A DNA stretch of 64,000 nucleotides from Micrasema longulum (GCA_022494885.1 JAGVSM010001703.1:62001-126000); one strand, 5' to 3'; shown: positions 22,448-34,431, numbered from the stretch's first letter. A program made the numbers and translations. Notes: a model not told the origin generated them from the sequence alone.

Positions 22448-22567
22448 GAAAAACTTTGGTTTGGACATGTTGAGCAAATGAACAGCGAAAGAACCGCTTT
22501 AAAGATTTACGATGTGAATTTTGACGAATGCAGAAAACGAGAAAGACCGAGAAATACGTGGCATGAT
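22448..22567 (+). pseudogene. LINE C-terminal remnant (WFGH...RPR.TW)
   Basis: The plus frame reads EKLWFGHVEQMNSERTALKI and then CRKRERPRNTWHD. The R/KLRWFGHV.RM ... R.RGRPR.TW pattern is the C-terminal signature of RTE-like and related LINE proteins. Only about 40 codons remain. The minus-strand open frame overlapping it (22401-22619) is its shadow. Confidence 0.65.
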
Positions 22568-23344
22568 AAATCATTCGTATTAATTGGATACATGGATTAA
22601 TATACTTTAAAATTGACATGTCAAAGGTCGGATAAATCGGCCGGTGTTCATAATAATATTTATTGATGTAGAGATCTGTGATACATAGTTGTGTTGCGTT
22701 CTATCCTCTCTGACTCAAAATGATTGTTTTTCTGGTTCTTACAAAAATAACTCAAAATGTTTTATTATCTACCGACCAAATTGCATACCCAATATTCTCG
22801 TATATTATTATTTTGGCAAGTGTCTTAGGTCCGTTTTTCAAACAAATTTCTCCATAATAAAACCTCGCTTTACACAACAAAATAGGTACACCAAATGTCA
22901 TAATGTGTAGCTACAAATCACAGTCAGGCAGACGAATTGATAATACATCTAGATTGTAATATATTGATTTGTCTGTCAAATCATTAATCAATGGTGGGGC
23001 ACAGCGGCACAGGTAATTTTAGCTGTTAGGACGTCTTTGTGTGTGAAAATATTGTGCGTGTGCGCGTGTGTCTGTTTAGTTCTCTGTTTCAGAAACGAGT
23101 TGTTATCATTCATCAAAAATATTTCTTTTAAGAGAGAAAATTAACTGACGCCCAATAGTAATGATGATTAATCATTCATAATTATTTATTATTCATTTAT
23201 TTACTTCGTATATTCACATAATAATTTGATAAATAAATATTTTATACGAGTCTCATATAAAACATAACATTTTTTTATATATGCGTTAAAAATTATTCAT
23301 AAATTGTGTTTATCGTGCCATTCGATATGTCTTAGGCATCTGGG
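22568..23344. other. Unassigned stretch
   Basis: A GT-rich patch (GTGCGTGTGCGCGTGTG) lies near 23055. No family was recognised. Confidence 0.4.
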
Positions 23345-23789
23345 GTACGTATTTTGTTGAGAAGTTAAAATTTATCTTCAATTTTATCAACAAAGGTAAA
23401 TTAAGTTTTCAACTATTTTCAAGTAACATTTTTTTTTTCTAAACATGTATTTTTTTCAAACACACTTTTTCGTACATAAATATCGATATTAGTTTAAACC
23501 GCCTTAGAATAAACCAATGAAGATAGTCGTTCATAATCGGGGCCCAGGGCCCCTATTACAATGGGAAGTTAACATTTATCTTCAATTTTATCTACTAAGG
23601 AAAATTAAGTTTTCTGTATGAAAAGCCGAATATGCCTACATTTTTTTTTTAACATGTTCAATAATAGGTAACCGACGAAGATATTTTAAATTTTCATGCA
23701 AATATACTCATTTTCATACACAAATATCGGTTTTTCTTTATAGACAGTCGAAGATAACTCTGTTTACTTCCCATTGTAATCGGAACCCA
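23345..23789. mobile_element. MITE family R, one partial and one complete copy in tandem
   Basis: The complete copy 23548-23789 has GGGCCCCTATTACAATGGGA on the left and TTCCCATTGTAATCGG on the right. The partial copy 23345-23547 repeats its left-to-middle text (AAAATTTATCTTCAATTTTA, AATTAAGTTTTC) and ends at the GGGGCCC border. Small open frames inside are not genes. Confidence 0.7.
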
Positions 23790-24299
23790 GATACTGCCAA
23801 GGTTTTTTTTTTTTTTAATTTCAAAATACATAATGCACAAAACATAATTGTATTCCCATGAGTTAGCAAACTCATTCTGGGATAGATACAATTAAAGGTT
23901 ATCAGATAAAAATACATTTAGTTGAACGTAGTTGAAATAAAAATGGTCAAATCTCGGAAACCTTTTTAAAAAAAATCATAATATATTATTTAACATTAAC
24001 TTACATAAAGGTCAAGGGTTATCGAGAAATAATTAAAGAAAATGATTTTTTAGTGTAATTTTATTTCCATTCGTAGACTGGTAAGAAATTGATTTGATTG
24101 TTTCTTCCTCACTTCGGAGTATAGGACGCTGTGGCTCGATATTTTGAAACCCTTATATTAAATAATATTTACACTTTTTGTTTTACTAGCTTTAAAACTA
24201 CGATAGACATATATGTTTTTACAATCAAGAATTATACTTTGTACTTAGAACTACTCGTGTAACTATTTATATCGTGAAATGTAAAGAAGAAAAAAAGAG
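23790..24299. other. Unassigned stretch
   Basis: No feature recognised. Confidence 0.4.
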
Positions 24300-24470
24300 A
24301 ATGCCCACGTTATGTTTCTAAGATGCTAGATGAAACTTGTGTAACATGCGTTGTAAATCATTTTCTGATTCTGTCACTATGGTTGCATTGTCTGCGTAGC
24401 GTGTGATGTTGACGATCTTATCTCCCTTAGTCTTAGATTGACCACTTCCTGCATTCTTAAAAGCATTTTT
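24300..24470 (-). pseudogene. LINE reverse transcriptase palm fragment, YADN
   Basis: The minus strand reads GDKIVNITRYADNATIVTES and then ENDLQRMLHKF. In RTE-like reverse transcriptases this box is I.N.RYADD..LIA.S..DLQ.LL. Here the second catalytic Asp is Asn (positions 24398-24387 encode YADN), which alone would abolish polymerisation. About 55 codons remain. Confidence 0.7.
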
Positions 24471-25599
24471 ACTAATTTATTTTATTTGTGTAAGAAAAGT
24501 TTTTCGGTGTATACGTTGTTGTGATAAATTTAGTTATAAACATGTTAAACTTGATTTATTTCTTTGTTGTTCTGAATATGTGCTTTTTATTTTTCAAATA
24601 TTATTTCAGTTCCCAATTGAGTACCAGTACTTTATGATTTATACTAAAGAAAAAAAACATACGATATTAATAAATAATTATAATTATTTTTATTAAGTCA
24701 TACAAATACTATTTTTATTAAAAATGTGTGTTCCCAATATGTTAATCAATATTATATTAATAAAGATAAGAACGCCGTTATGGTGAAAGTATGCCTTCCG
24801 AATCTTCCTATCGTAATCGCCCCCTTTACTACCACAACCCCTCTTATATACCCAACAAAAAAGCCGTGTCTTTTAAAAGCTTATTATAATTTCACAATAA
24901 TCATATTATAATAACTAAACCAACTAGAATATAAGGCATAAATAAGTATAAAACATTATATATGCACCAAAATATTGCAGACATGCTATACTTATGCAGT
25001 CGTTGAGCTGGCAATATCAGATCATATCATAAACAAACTTTAAATGGAAAAAAAATAAGAATAATACCTCACACATACCCTGGGATCAGCTAAATTTCTT
25101 TACAAATATAAATAAAAGCTATAAGCTAGTTTATCAATGAAATTACTAATAGTGTAAAACTATGTTTTCCATATAAAGGTAAACTAAGCTATTCTAGGAA
25201 TTCAGAAATTGGTCGAAAACAAAAGATCACTTTACATTTTACAAAAAAATGTGACTGTTTATTCGTTAAAAAATACTATTATGATTTTAAACTTATTCTA
25301 GCAAAAGTCCAACGATTGGCCAAAAGAAACTACAATAGTCAGGTGATCAAAGATGCTCAAAATTAAATTAAAATATCTTGGTAAATAATTCAAGATAATA
25401 TAAGCAGAAAGAAAGAAGAAACATTCTAACTCTGACACCACTTATTCCATAAATAAATTGTGAATTAACGTTAAATTCTAAAATTATAGCAGACAAATTT
25501 AGCAATGTCTTTATACCCTCTCTCCCTAAATAATATAATCCAACATAATTCGGCATATTCTAAACATTTTAATAATTATTCTACGTTTGTTAAGCCGGT
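24471..25599. other. Unassigned AT-rich stretch
   Basis: No coding, repeat or GC-rich signal was recognised. The frames at 24726-24911 and 25368-25556 look like chance. Confidence 0.5.
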
Positions 25600-25912
25600 C
25601 TCTAAAGATGAAACACACAAAACTATATAAGACCTCAAATGTCAAATATATCAAAATACCGGTCAAAATACATAATTCAATACTGTTCAGAGATACTTGC
25701 TTTTACAATATGAACTTAATTTAATCTATTGTTTTCTACAGGTGTATTTCCAAGTTATAAGAAATACACCTGTAGAATAAGATAGATAAAGTAAAATTCA
25801 TATTAGGAAAGCAAGTATCTCTAAACATTGTTAATTGTTTTGACCGGTATTTTGTCATATCCGACACTTGAGGTCTAATATAGTTTTGTGTATTAAATCT
25901 TTAAAGTTCAAC
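25600..25912. mobile_element. Palindromic MITE with 14-bp central stem
   Basis: The arms pair along nearly the whole length. ACACAAAACTATATAAGACC on the left answers GGTCTAATATAGTTTTGTGT on the right, with CAGAGATACTTGCTTT against AAAGCAAGTATCTCT nearer the middle. The centre is CTACAGGTGTATTT, a 12-base loop, AAATACACCTGTAG. No open frame. No second copy was seen in the window. Confidence 0.8.
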
Positions 25913-26082
25913 TCAAAACAAACTGTAAATGCAAAGATAACCCCAACAAGCTATATCCATAAAACGTTTCCGTGTGACTTTTAGTATTACATTTTTTGTT
26001 ATTATTCAGTGAATAATAAATTTCTGTACATCTTTTCCATTAAAAAAATCAACGAACTTTTTTCTAGTTTTTATTAAACTCG

Positions 26083-26402
26083 TAAAGAATACACTACCGG
26101 AGTCATATTAAACGAAATGTTCAGGAAACAAGATTTTGTGATTGTGCGAACAATTTAACCAAATGAGATCATTTCAATTTATAAAGAACTTTCATTGTAA
26201 AATATTAATTATTTTGGGAATAAACGTGGATATTAAAATCGTATATTTAAGACTACTAAGTATTTTGCAAGCAAAGGCACATTTTTTGACGAGAATGGAC
26301 TTCAATGTTTTATTCAATTATAAAATAGCTTTCTGCCATAATTTCTGCATTTTAAACTTGAAAACGACAAAAAACGGATTCTCGTGTTTTATCCTTTAAG
26401 GC
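26083..26402 (+). mobile_element. MITE family P, copy 1
   Basis: It begins AAAGAATACACTACCGGAGT, followed by the family text GAAATGTTCAGGAAACAAGA, and ends TTCTCGTGTTTTATCCTTTA. The open frame 26142-26399 lies wholly inside it and is not a gene. Confidence 0.75.
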
Positions 26403-26989
26403 ACTGAATTATTTCCTTCACCCAATGATTTCAAATTACCAACGCAAAGACCACTGAGTAACCGATTAAAATCAACTTCAATTGCGTCGAATTATTATGC
26501 ATTCATATTTATTTTTACAATAAACATTTTTCATAACTGTAATTATCTTGGAATAGATACAATGTTTATTTATCAACATGATCTCAATTTATTTACAAAT
26601 AGTTTCACCGGACGTTAGCTATTATTGTAACCTTTAAAAGCGGCGTTTGACAAACTAGACCTTGGAGTAGTATTCTCTGTAAACATGATACGAAAATCAA
26701 CATATTTGATTTATTGTAGGCTTATTATACAAATGATGATATCACTGTGGGAGAATTCCCTACCAAGATGCTCCGAACGCACTACAACGTTAATTATTAG
26801 GTCCACCACGGTGATAAATATAGCTTTGAATCTCTTAATTATGAATGACTGCAATTTACGTTTTCACTGATCAGGACGATATTTCATACGTACGTCTTCA
26901 TTCACATTGATTGTATTTTTACAACGAGCTTTTAAATTTATGGGCACCAAGCAGTTAAATTGCTTTTTACATAATATTATCAGCACCTC
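26403..26989. other. Spacer between two MITE P copies
   Basis: No family recognised. The flanking P copies are in opposite orientation, so the whole 26083-27338 region could fold as a large stem-loop. Confidence 0.4.
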
Positions 26990-27338
26990 AACTTTTTGCC
27001 GTTTTGAAGTTTAAAAGGCAGAAATCATCGCTATTAGCTATTGTATGTGTAAATAAAACACCGAAGTCCATTTTCTTCATGTAAATGCTTTTTGAAGTAA
27101 AATTTTAAAAAATTAGTCCACTTTGTTTTAATGCTAAAAACATCAGTTCTGGATACGGTATTTTAATAATATGTTCAAAATATGTTATTTATTATGAAAG
27201 TAATTATTCTTTTAATTTTTTTTATATATTGAAATTATCTCAGTTGGTTCAAAAGTTATGTTGTTCAGGAAATCACACAATCACAAAATCTTATTTCCTG
27301 AATATTTGACTCCCGTGGTTTATTCTCTAAGGTACAGT
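26990..27338 (-). mobile_element. MITE family P, copy 2
   Basis: Read on the minus strand it starts CTGTACCTTAGAGAATAAAC, continues CACGGGAGTCAAATATTCAG and runs to CTTCAAAACGGCAAAA near 26990. The distal terminal repeat is missing. Confidence 0.75.
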
Positions 27339-27839
27339 CATTAATTATTAATTTTTTATGATCTTTATAATCAATCATTACCTACATATATAAATTATGA
27401 ATGATAGGTATGAATAACTCAAATTTAACACAAAACTAACCACTGTTAAATTGAAATAAAACACTATTTATTTATTAGTCACTTTATATTCATTAACATT
27501 TTATGTACATACATATGACGGCGGGTATATTATTTTAACGCTTTGAAGCATGGTGGTATAAGAAACATAGTACATATTACATATCCAATTTTTTTGTATA
27601 TACTAACTAGATCCATGGGAAATATTAATAAAAACATTCACATTGCATTTTCGCTAACATAAGTCTCTGACTGATTTAAAGAGTTTTTACTCCCTTACTG
27701 GCATAATGATAGTTAAATTGATACAACCTGGAAAAGGGTTTTACATTTTAAAATATTGTTTTTACACTCGGTAATCAGAGAATAAATAACAATTTGTTAT
27801 TTAATATTAAAATAAAAAGCTGTTCTGTAAAATAAATGC
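27339..27839. other. Unassigned AT-rich stretch
   Basis: No feature recognised. Confidence 0.4.
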
Positions 27840-28320
27840 CTCTTATAGTCGGCCACCCGGGCTTCGTTTTACGGCCCTACAGGCCTTAGTTGATTGGCGT
27901 CGGGCCTCAGTTGGTTAAGATCTTGATCGTATTGAAATATCGCCCATTTGAGCCTCACGATTTCTGTTTTGTTTAGCGCAATCTAATTGTCATAAAGAAG
28001 AATTTGTCAAAAATTTACAGATACAATTTATTCAATATCTACACAAAAAGTTGGGTTAGGTAAGCGATAACATTGAACAGCGAAGAAACTGTAATTTGAA
28101 ATAATAACAGTCAGCAATCGCTGATTATCACATGCCAGTTAATTTGGCTCATTGGGCCTCATATAATCAGCCCTTCGGGCTATAGTGAATTCGTTCCAAA
28201 AGCCTTGGCTAATTAGGATCTCGGATACGCTGTATAAGTTATTTTTATGAATCACTTTGTAAAGCGCCCTTGATGGATTACATTACAAAAATGGCGCTAT
28301 ATACGTTATCCATAATTATA
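27840..28320 (+). mobile_element. Possible SINE with CR1/L2-like tail
   Basis: The left part contains GGGCCTCAGTTGGTTAAGAT, which resembles a tRNA 5' half with box A. The box B region (CCCATTTGAGCC) is weak. The right end is the TGTAAAGCGCCC ... ATGGCGCTATATA tail shared with 701-766. A tRNA head joined to a LINE-type tail would be a SINE of about 480 bp, but head and tail could belong to separate insertions. Confidence 0.35.
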
Positions 28321-31112
28321 ATTAATGATAAACGATATGTAGGGCCTTATTTATAGCCCAAGAATAAAATTATGCCTAGGCATAGTGGTTAAATAAGGAT
28401 AGTATATTAAAAATTCTTAAACCTCGCATAAAGTTATACTCGATATAAAGCTGTGATGCGCTTTTACTTGGGTTTAACGTGGTAAAGCGCTGGAATAAAA
28501 CTGCGATCCATCATCCGTCAATTTTTTCTTTTGTAAAATGGATTGTATTAATCTCAAATTCAAACAGTTTATGAAAAATGCTATTTTTCTAGAAATTTTT
28601 AATTAAATGTCGTTTATGAGTGGATAAATGATCATCAAATTTTAATTTCATCAGGATAAATTTTATTTAGCAGATATTTTAACAATGATCCTTGTTAAGT
28701 TTTTCCATATTCATACATAAAAGATTAATTGTAATACGTATTTAAATTTACACATTCATACAATTGACTAAACATGTTTATCAATGGCTTATTTAGGTAT
28801 GTAATTTATTGTTTTCATGACCAATGAATGTCGAAGCTAATTTCAATAGTTTGTGAGTAGTATAATTGATTTTTTTTTACATGAAATATTATCTTTCAAA
28901 ATGACGCCCAGAATACATTTTTTTATTTTCAACTTGTTCTTTTATTACAAACTCCGAGTGTAAAACACCGCAGTAATCAAATAGTACATCAATAAATAAA
29001 TTTCATTATCAATTTTGATAGACTAAGATTTCGTTAGACGCTTGACATTTATAAAGTTGGTTTTGTTTTGTTACTAATACGAATAACGTGTTAGTATTTG
29101 TAACTTCACATACGCACGCAGCTTGTTTATAGATGTACGAAAAAATGATGAATGGTTGAAAAATATGATTGAATAAATTTAGTAGGTATAGTTATTCTAG
29201 TTTTTAAATATATTTATGAGTAACCTTTTTTAATCCCGAGTATAAATAGTTATACCGGGAATAGTTATTCCTTTGTACAAGCTTGGTATAAGAAAATCTA
29301 ATAAGTAAGTCTAATTAAATTATTAAGGATACTTCCTGTAAATAAAAAACAACCGATTTCAAATGTAAAATATAAATGTAAAATTTAAGAGAATTCATGA
29401 TAAAAAAACATGGAAGTAAAAAAAGAACCTACTTACCCCTTAAAATAATTATATTGATACACATTCGCGCCGTTATGATGTATTTATAACCTCAAAATTG
29501 ACACACATTACGTTTTGTATATTGTGTAATTAAATAAATCAAAAAACCTTATTTCATGTTTTTTTTTTTTTCTTTGTTTGGTTGAACTTTTACAATGTGA
29601 CGTTTTAACAGTGCGGTGTAATTACAAATTGGAGCAAAATAATTTTTAAAAATTACCAAAATTTTGTAAATTTTTAAAAAATGTTTTGACTTTTCAACGA
29701 ATTTTATTGAAGTTGAAAGCAAGAAATTTAAACTCTTTTCTCCCTCATATACAGCGTTTAGACGGCGCTATACCGCGTAAGCTTTAAATTACTAATTTTA
29801 TCAGGCGAAAGTGCGTCCTATTTACTAAAACAATAGAACTCAAATTCCTTTCAGCTAATTTGATCGATCGTTTAACATATCACGACACCATACAATAACA
29901 TAGAGCGAACTTATTAATCTTTTTTTTTTCATTGTTAACAGACAAATCATTACACTGGGCTGACTAATCTCTACTCGATTTCTTTTAGCAAAAACTTCAC
30001 CCGCGAGTAGAAACTAAAAAATAAATCTAAATAAAAAATAATAAATAAGTATCCACCCACCCTAATTTTACCGGACCGAGTGGATTGGTGTGGTACGTGT
30101 GAAATACGTGTAAAACACCAAAACACCCGTACATTACAGACTCAATCAATCATTTTTATAATAATTACACGCAATTCTTTTAATTTAATTATAAAACAGA
30201 ACAAACGAGAATATATGAATACATTTTTTTAAAGGAACAAAAATGCATGTGTACAATAATTGTATACTATTGATATAACTTACTTATTTACTGACGAATC
30301 ATAAACCTTTTACAACGTTATAATTTTTTTAAGGCACAGTACAATATAACAAATACGTAAATGAAAAAAAAACATAACGCTAAATTTATTGTTTGAACTG
30401 GTAAGCTTAAAGACAAATAAAAAATCTCTTATGTTAAGGCGAAAGGCAGAAATGCAAAAAATTGTGATTGAGATAAATAATAATAATATATGTAGAAGAT
30501 GAAAGTAAAGCTTGCATATTATATGTATAAATGTACATGTGTTAAAATAACATTTACAATTAATACAAGAATAATTTTTTAAAAATGGTGGCTATCTTCG
30601 TGTGGGCCAATAATCGTTTAAAATCAAGGAAATTTAAACTGATGAGAGAATTTTCAGAAAAGGCGCGCGAACTGCGTGACGCACTTATTTATTGACAGCT
30701 GATTCGGTCCGAACATTGACGCGTATTCAGTGGCCTTGTTCTGTAACTAATTCGTATCGTATGAGAGGGAACGACAGCACAATATTATTTTTAATGCATT
30801 AGAGTGTGATGGTTATATGACAATCGGACAAACTAACGAAACGAAATTGAGACAGATTAAGCCTGCTGTGTGCTTTACACAAGAAATATAATAATGAATA
30901 ATAAAATATGAGTTCTTAATAAAAAATCCAACAAAAACAGTACATTTTTTTAAGGAAGCGGAATGCAAATGCATACCGATTAATTATTTTTTTAATGTTT
31001 TTTTTATGCGTAGTTTTTCACTTCAGTGATTTTTGTATTTTGAATGCTGTGGAAGGTTTTTGATCAATGTGTTTTTTATAATCTGTTATATTATTATTCC
31101 AAAATAAATATA
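28321..31112. other. Long quiet AT-rich stretch
   Basis: Nearly 2.8 kb without a recognisable coding remnant or repeat. A GC-richer patch at 30655-30770 (GGCGCGCGAACTGCGTGACG) is the only departure. A weak echo of the palindrome at 36322-36485 (GGCATAGTGGTTAAATAAGG) lies near 28379. This is the quietest region of the window. Confidence 0.5.
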
Positions 31113-31257
31113 TACCAGTACCAGTCTAGGGACTATGAAATATTCTAGTCTAAAAACACCCTTTTAAGTGATATTTCATATTAACCACGTCGGGAATCAA
31201 ACCCGAGACCTTTTGCATGGTAGACAAATGCACTGACCATTACTCCACGAGGCCGAT
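31113..31257 (-). mobile_element. SINE-A, 5' half
   Basis: On the minus strand GGCCTCGTGGAGTAATGGTC (box A region) is followed by CTCGGGTTTGATTCCCG (box B) and the body ATGAAATATCACTTAAAAGG to ATAGTCCCTAGACTGG. The distal GATGAT tail is missing. Confidence 0.8.
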
Positions 31258-31639
31258 AAAACTATATAAATTTAATTACAAGAAATAGTTTAGCTAGTTT
31301 TATTTTGTTTCAATATGCAGTGAAATTTTTCAATAGTAAATTGTTAAGTGACATATTGAGAGTAAAAGACAGTAAAAGTCAGTCCACTTTAATTTTACCG
31401 TGCCGTTTAGATTAAGATGATATGTGTGAAATAAGCTATTCTTGTTTGGAAATTCTTGTAATAACGAACAGACTTTAGAATGTTTTTTGTTCGTATGGGC
31501 GGATCTTTAAGCGGGTCGCGGATTATTACTCTGAGGGCAAAACAAACGGCGCGGCAGTTCTGACAGCAAAATTAGCATACGTTAATTATTGGCATCAGTT
31601 ATGTCACTGCAATGTTCTCAAACTAGGATCTATTTAATC

Positions 31640-31930
31640 ATGTGGCTATAACGCACCTCAGCTGGTAGATACATAATATAGATAAACAACTGTTATTAGT
31701 GCAGTGGCGTCGATAAGGCGCGCTATCGGCGTGCAGCGAACCGCTCAACTGGCGACCTTGAGAGGAATATAAATTAGACATAAATATTTCGCCTAGCAAC
31801 GCACCGTGATTGGTCAGGCGTGTGGGAACGGGTTGACGTCACAGCGGCGTCATCTTGACATTTGGGATGCGGCGGAAGTCATGTGTCAAACGCGATCTTC
31901 TAGCTGATTGATTCGATCGACTAGAGATCT
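31640..31930. promoter_or_regulatory. GC-richer block with CCAAT, CRE and ETS-like sites
   Basis: A block rich in CpG contains GTGATTGGTCAG (inverted CCAAT), TGACGTCA at 31834-31841 and GCGGCGGAAGTC (ETS core GGAA) within about 70 bp. Such clusters occur in promoters. No open frame or TATA-plus-exon arrangement could be tied to it. Promoter activity is inference. Confidence 0.35.
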
Positions 31931-32252
31931 GATTTGCATGGCTACTGTGTGGCTATTGTTTTCCTCTACCTATTTTTAAGCAGGGTTCACTCGTTCATAA
32001 AAAAAAATAATCTTGTTCGTCTTTTAGCAATTCCAATACAACTTTTTCTTCGCCTGCTGATCAGCCCGTTTCTCCCCACTTCTGGATATGTTGTTAATTA
32101 GGAAAAACAAAAGTATCACAAAAAACTTTTTTTCAAAAATTCGAAAGAAAATATTTTTTTCTACAAGATATTGTTTTTACGTGAAATGTATCGTGGTCCA
32201 TCTTTAAAAAGGTGTTTTTCGTTTTTGTCGATATTGAGTTATTCCTTTATTT
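31931..32252. other. Unassigned stretch
   Basis: No feature recognised. Confidence 0.4.
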
Positions 32253-33402
32253 ATTTATTTTACATAAACGGCATAAATTGCCTTTAACATATATTGAACA
32301 TAAATATGAAGAAAAAAAAATACATACATAAAAACATAACAAAAAATTATAAAATTGCATAACTATAACCATAGTAACAAGTAGGTAAATACACATAAGC
32401 AACCAAAAATATTAACGAAATAAATACATAAATATGAAAAAACAAAAAATCAAAAAAAGGAAAAACATTTTTAAATATAAAGAAAAGTTTAAGAATAATA
32501 TTGCGAGAGAAAAAAATAAATCAGACTCGTTTTATAACTATCAAGTCCAGAACCAAATATATCAGCCTTGTCCTCATACTGATTGCCATATCTATGGAGC
32601 CTAGGGATAGGCGAGTGCATGTGATAGTTGGTTCTAGAACTTGCAGAACAAAAAGGAGATCTGTGGCGGGTATGTCGACCAGGTACACGGAAACACACCA
32701 ACTCCAGCAAATCTGGACAGTCAATTAATGAATTGATCACCTTAAAAAGTAATATTAGGTCAGTTAGGATTCTTCTATCAGAAAGTCTTAAAAGATTTGC
32801 TGAAGACAACAATTGATTATAATTAAATAAAGCAGCTGGAATATGAAGTTTAAAATTAATATATTTTAGAAATTTCTTCTGGACGCGCTCGAGTGAATCA
32901 GAATGTACACGATAATGGGGCGACCAGCGACCAGACTGGAGAAATATATTCTAAATGGCTTCTAACCAGGGAGCAATAAAGTGACTTGATTGGTGCGATA
33001 CTTTCAAATTTATTAGTAACCCTACAAATAAATCCCAAAAAGCGCCTCATTTGAAATCTTGTCAATATGTTTGATAAATGTAAGTTTATCATCAAAAATC
33101 ACGCTAAGATCCCTAATGAAATCAACTCTTTCAATTGTTAAAAATTAAAGGTTCTTAATTTTAGAAAAGGAAATAACCTAGCATTTATCTATATTGAGAA
33201 AAATATTATTTTTATTGCACCACTTGTGAATTCTGTTGAGATTCATCTGCAGGGTATTGCAATCATCAGTATTATTTACAATTCTATAAAGATTAAGGTC
33301 GTCACCAAAAAGTAAATATTTTTCATCGCTGATAATTTCAACAATATCATTTATATAAATTAAAAATAAAATAGGTCCTAAGTCCTTGGGGTACTTGGGG
33401 TA
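32253..33402 (-). pseudogene. LINE reverse transcriptase remnant, FGDD box
   Basis: Minus-strand order: VPQGLRPILFLIYINDI (palm start), DEKYLLFGDDLNLYRIVNNT with the catalytic box at 33309-33298, LNRIHKWCNKNNIFLNIDKC, FIRDLSVIFDDKLTFIKHID, LVRSHLEYISPVW, then the tail LRLSDRRILTDLILLFKV ... DCPDLLELVCFRVPGRHTR (32812-32489). The usual FADD/YADD is FGDD, with both aspartates kept. Stops and frameshifts separate the pieces. The 5' end is truncated at the VPQG motif near 33402. The 3' end shows GGCAATTTATGCC and then an (AAAT)n tail at 32253. It shares its tail module with 13800-14611 and 40700-41662. Confidence 0.85.
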
Positions 33403-33632
33403 TGAATATTTTAATAAAAATTAAGTTATATTTATGGAATAAATGGGCATCATACAGTCTTAAAATAATTTCTAAAAACCCCGCAAAATACAGGTAGATT
33501 AAAAAAAAAAATGTTTTTAAGGCGATAATTTTCGAAACAAATTCTTAAAATTCATCTTATAAATTAACAAATTTGATATACGCCTTTTTAAAAGATGGAC
33601 GACGGTATTATTTGAATTGATTTCAAACCTTC

Positions 33633-33897
33633 GTCGGCCTGTGGTGTAGAGGTCAGCGCATTAGCTTAGCATGCAAGAGGTCTCGAGATTGATTTTCGAC
33701 ATGGTTGAAATGAAATATTTATTTAAAAAGGTGTTTTTACACTAGAATATTCAAAAGTCCCTGTACTGGTACGCGAAGCGCAAGACTAATCATCTTACCT
33801 TCAGGTAACAAAAAAATTACCAATGCTGCAATTGGTGAAACAATGCAAATCCCTGTGCACCATTAGGTGCGGGAAGGGAATGATGATTATGATGACA
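33633..33897 (+). mobile_element. SINE-A, full length
   Basis: The head GTCGGCCTGTGGTGTAGAGG leads to a mutated box B (GAGATTGATTTTCG). The body runs from ATGAAATATTTATTTAAAAA to GAAGCGCAAGACTAATCATC, then CACCATTAGGTGCGGGAAGG and the GATGAT tail. Confidence 0.85.
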
Positions 33898-33949
33898 GGC
33901 CTTTGAAATGGAATGTCAAGTAGACGAAAGCGAGCATTTTCGACAACCC

Positions 33950-34425
33950 CTGTTTGCGTTCAAAGAACTAAAACTTGAAAAAAAATGTAGTAAACATGGA
34001 CACAATACGAGAATATCAGAAAAATATATATTTTTTTTTGCACAACAACAGGCCAGGAGGCCCAATTACAGTTGTGAATTACTTCACTGAACACCCAACC
34101 CAAGCTTGAGAAAAATCACAATTTTTTTATTGTGTTCTCACCGGGAATTGAGCCCGGAACCTTCCGTGTGTGAGTCAATCGTCTTGACCACTAAACCACG
34201 GAGGCCGCCAAAACCTTCTAAAACAAGACAAGGATAGTCGAGACTAATTAACTAGGGACTGAAATTATACAATAAACTACCAGACAAAACTAAACAAAAG
34301 ACTCAGACAACCTTTACAAAATATGTTTTAAATATTATCATTAACAGTAGAATATGAATTTTAAAAGTAAAAATATTTTGTTAAATGTATGTAACTCGTA
34401 AGGGTTTATCAATAAAATAAAAAAA
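33950..34425 (+). pseudogene. LINE C-terminal remnant split by SINE-C
   Basis: Plus strand: KKCSKHGHNTRISEKY before the SINE at about 34040. After it come KTRQG, a GLKLYNKLPDKTKQKTQTTF stretch (by analogy, read through one stop), and a UTR with CGTAAGGGTTTATCAATAAA. The sister copy on the minus strand at 59535-60155 is uninterrupted and shows the same words in one piece. Confidence 0.75.
34040..34215 (-). mobile_element. SINE-C, inserted in a LINE
   Basis: The minus strand starts GGCGGCCTCCGTGGTTTAGT with an A box. Box B is in GGGCTCAATTCCCGG, then GAGAACACAAT and a body ending near CTGTAATTGGGCCTCCTGGC. It is tRNA-like over the first 75 bases. It interrupts the LINE frame seen intact at 59535-60155. 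Only this copy is in the window. Confidence 0.65.
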
Positions 34426-34431
34426 TAAAAA

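Noticed and set aside
32501..32816. Plus-strand open frames and a second minus-strand frame
   Set aside because: They are shadows of the LINE tail on the minus strand (32812-32489).
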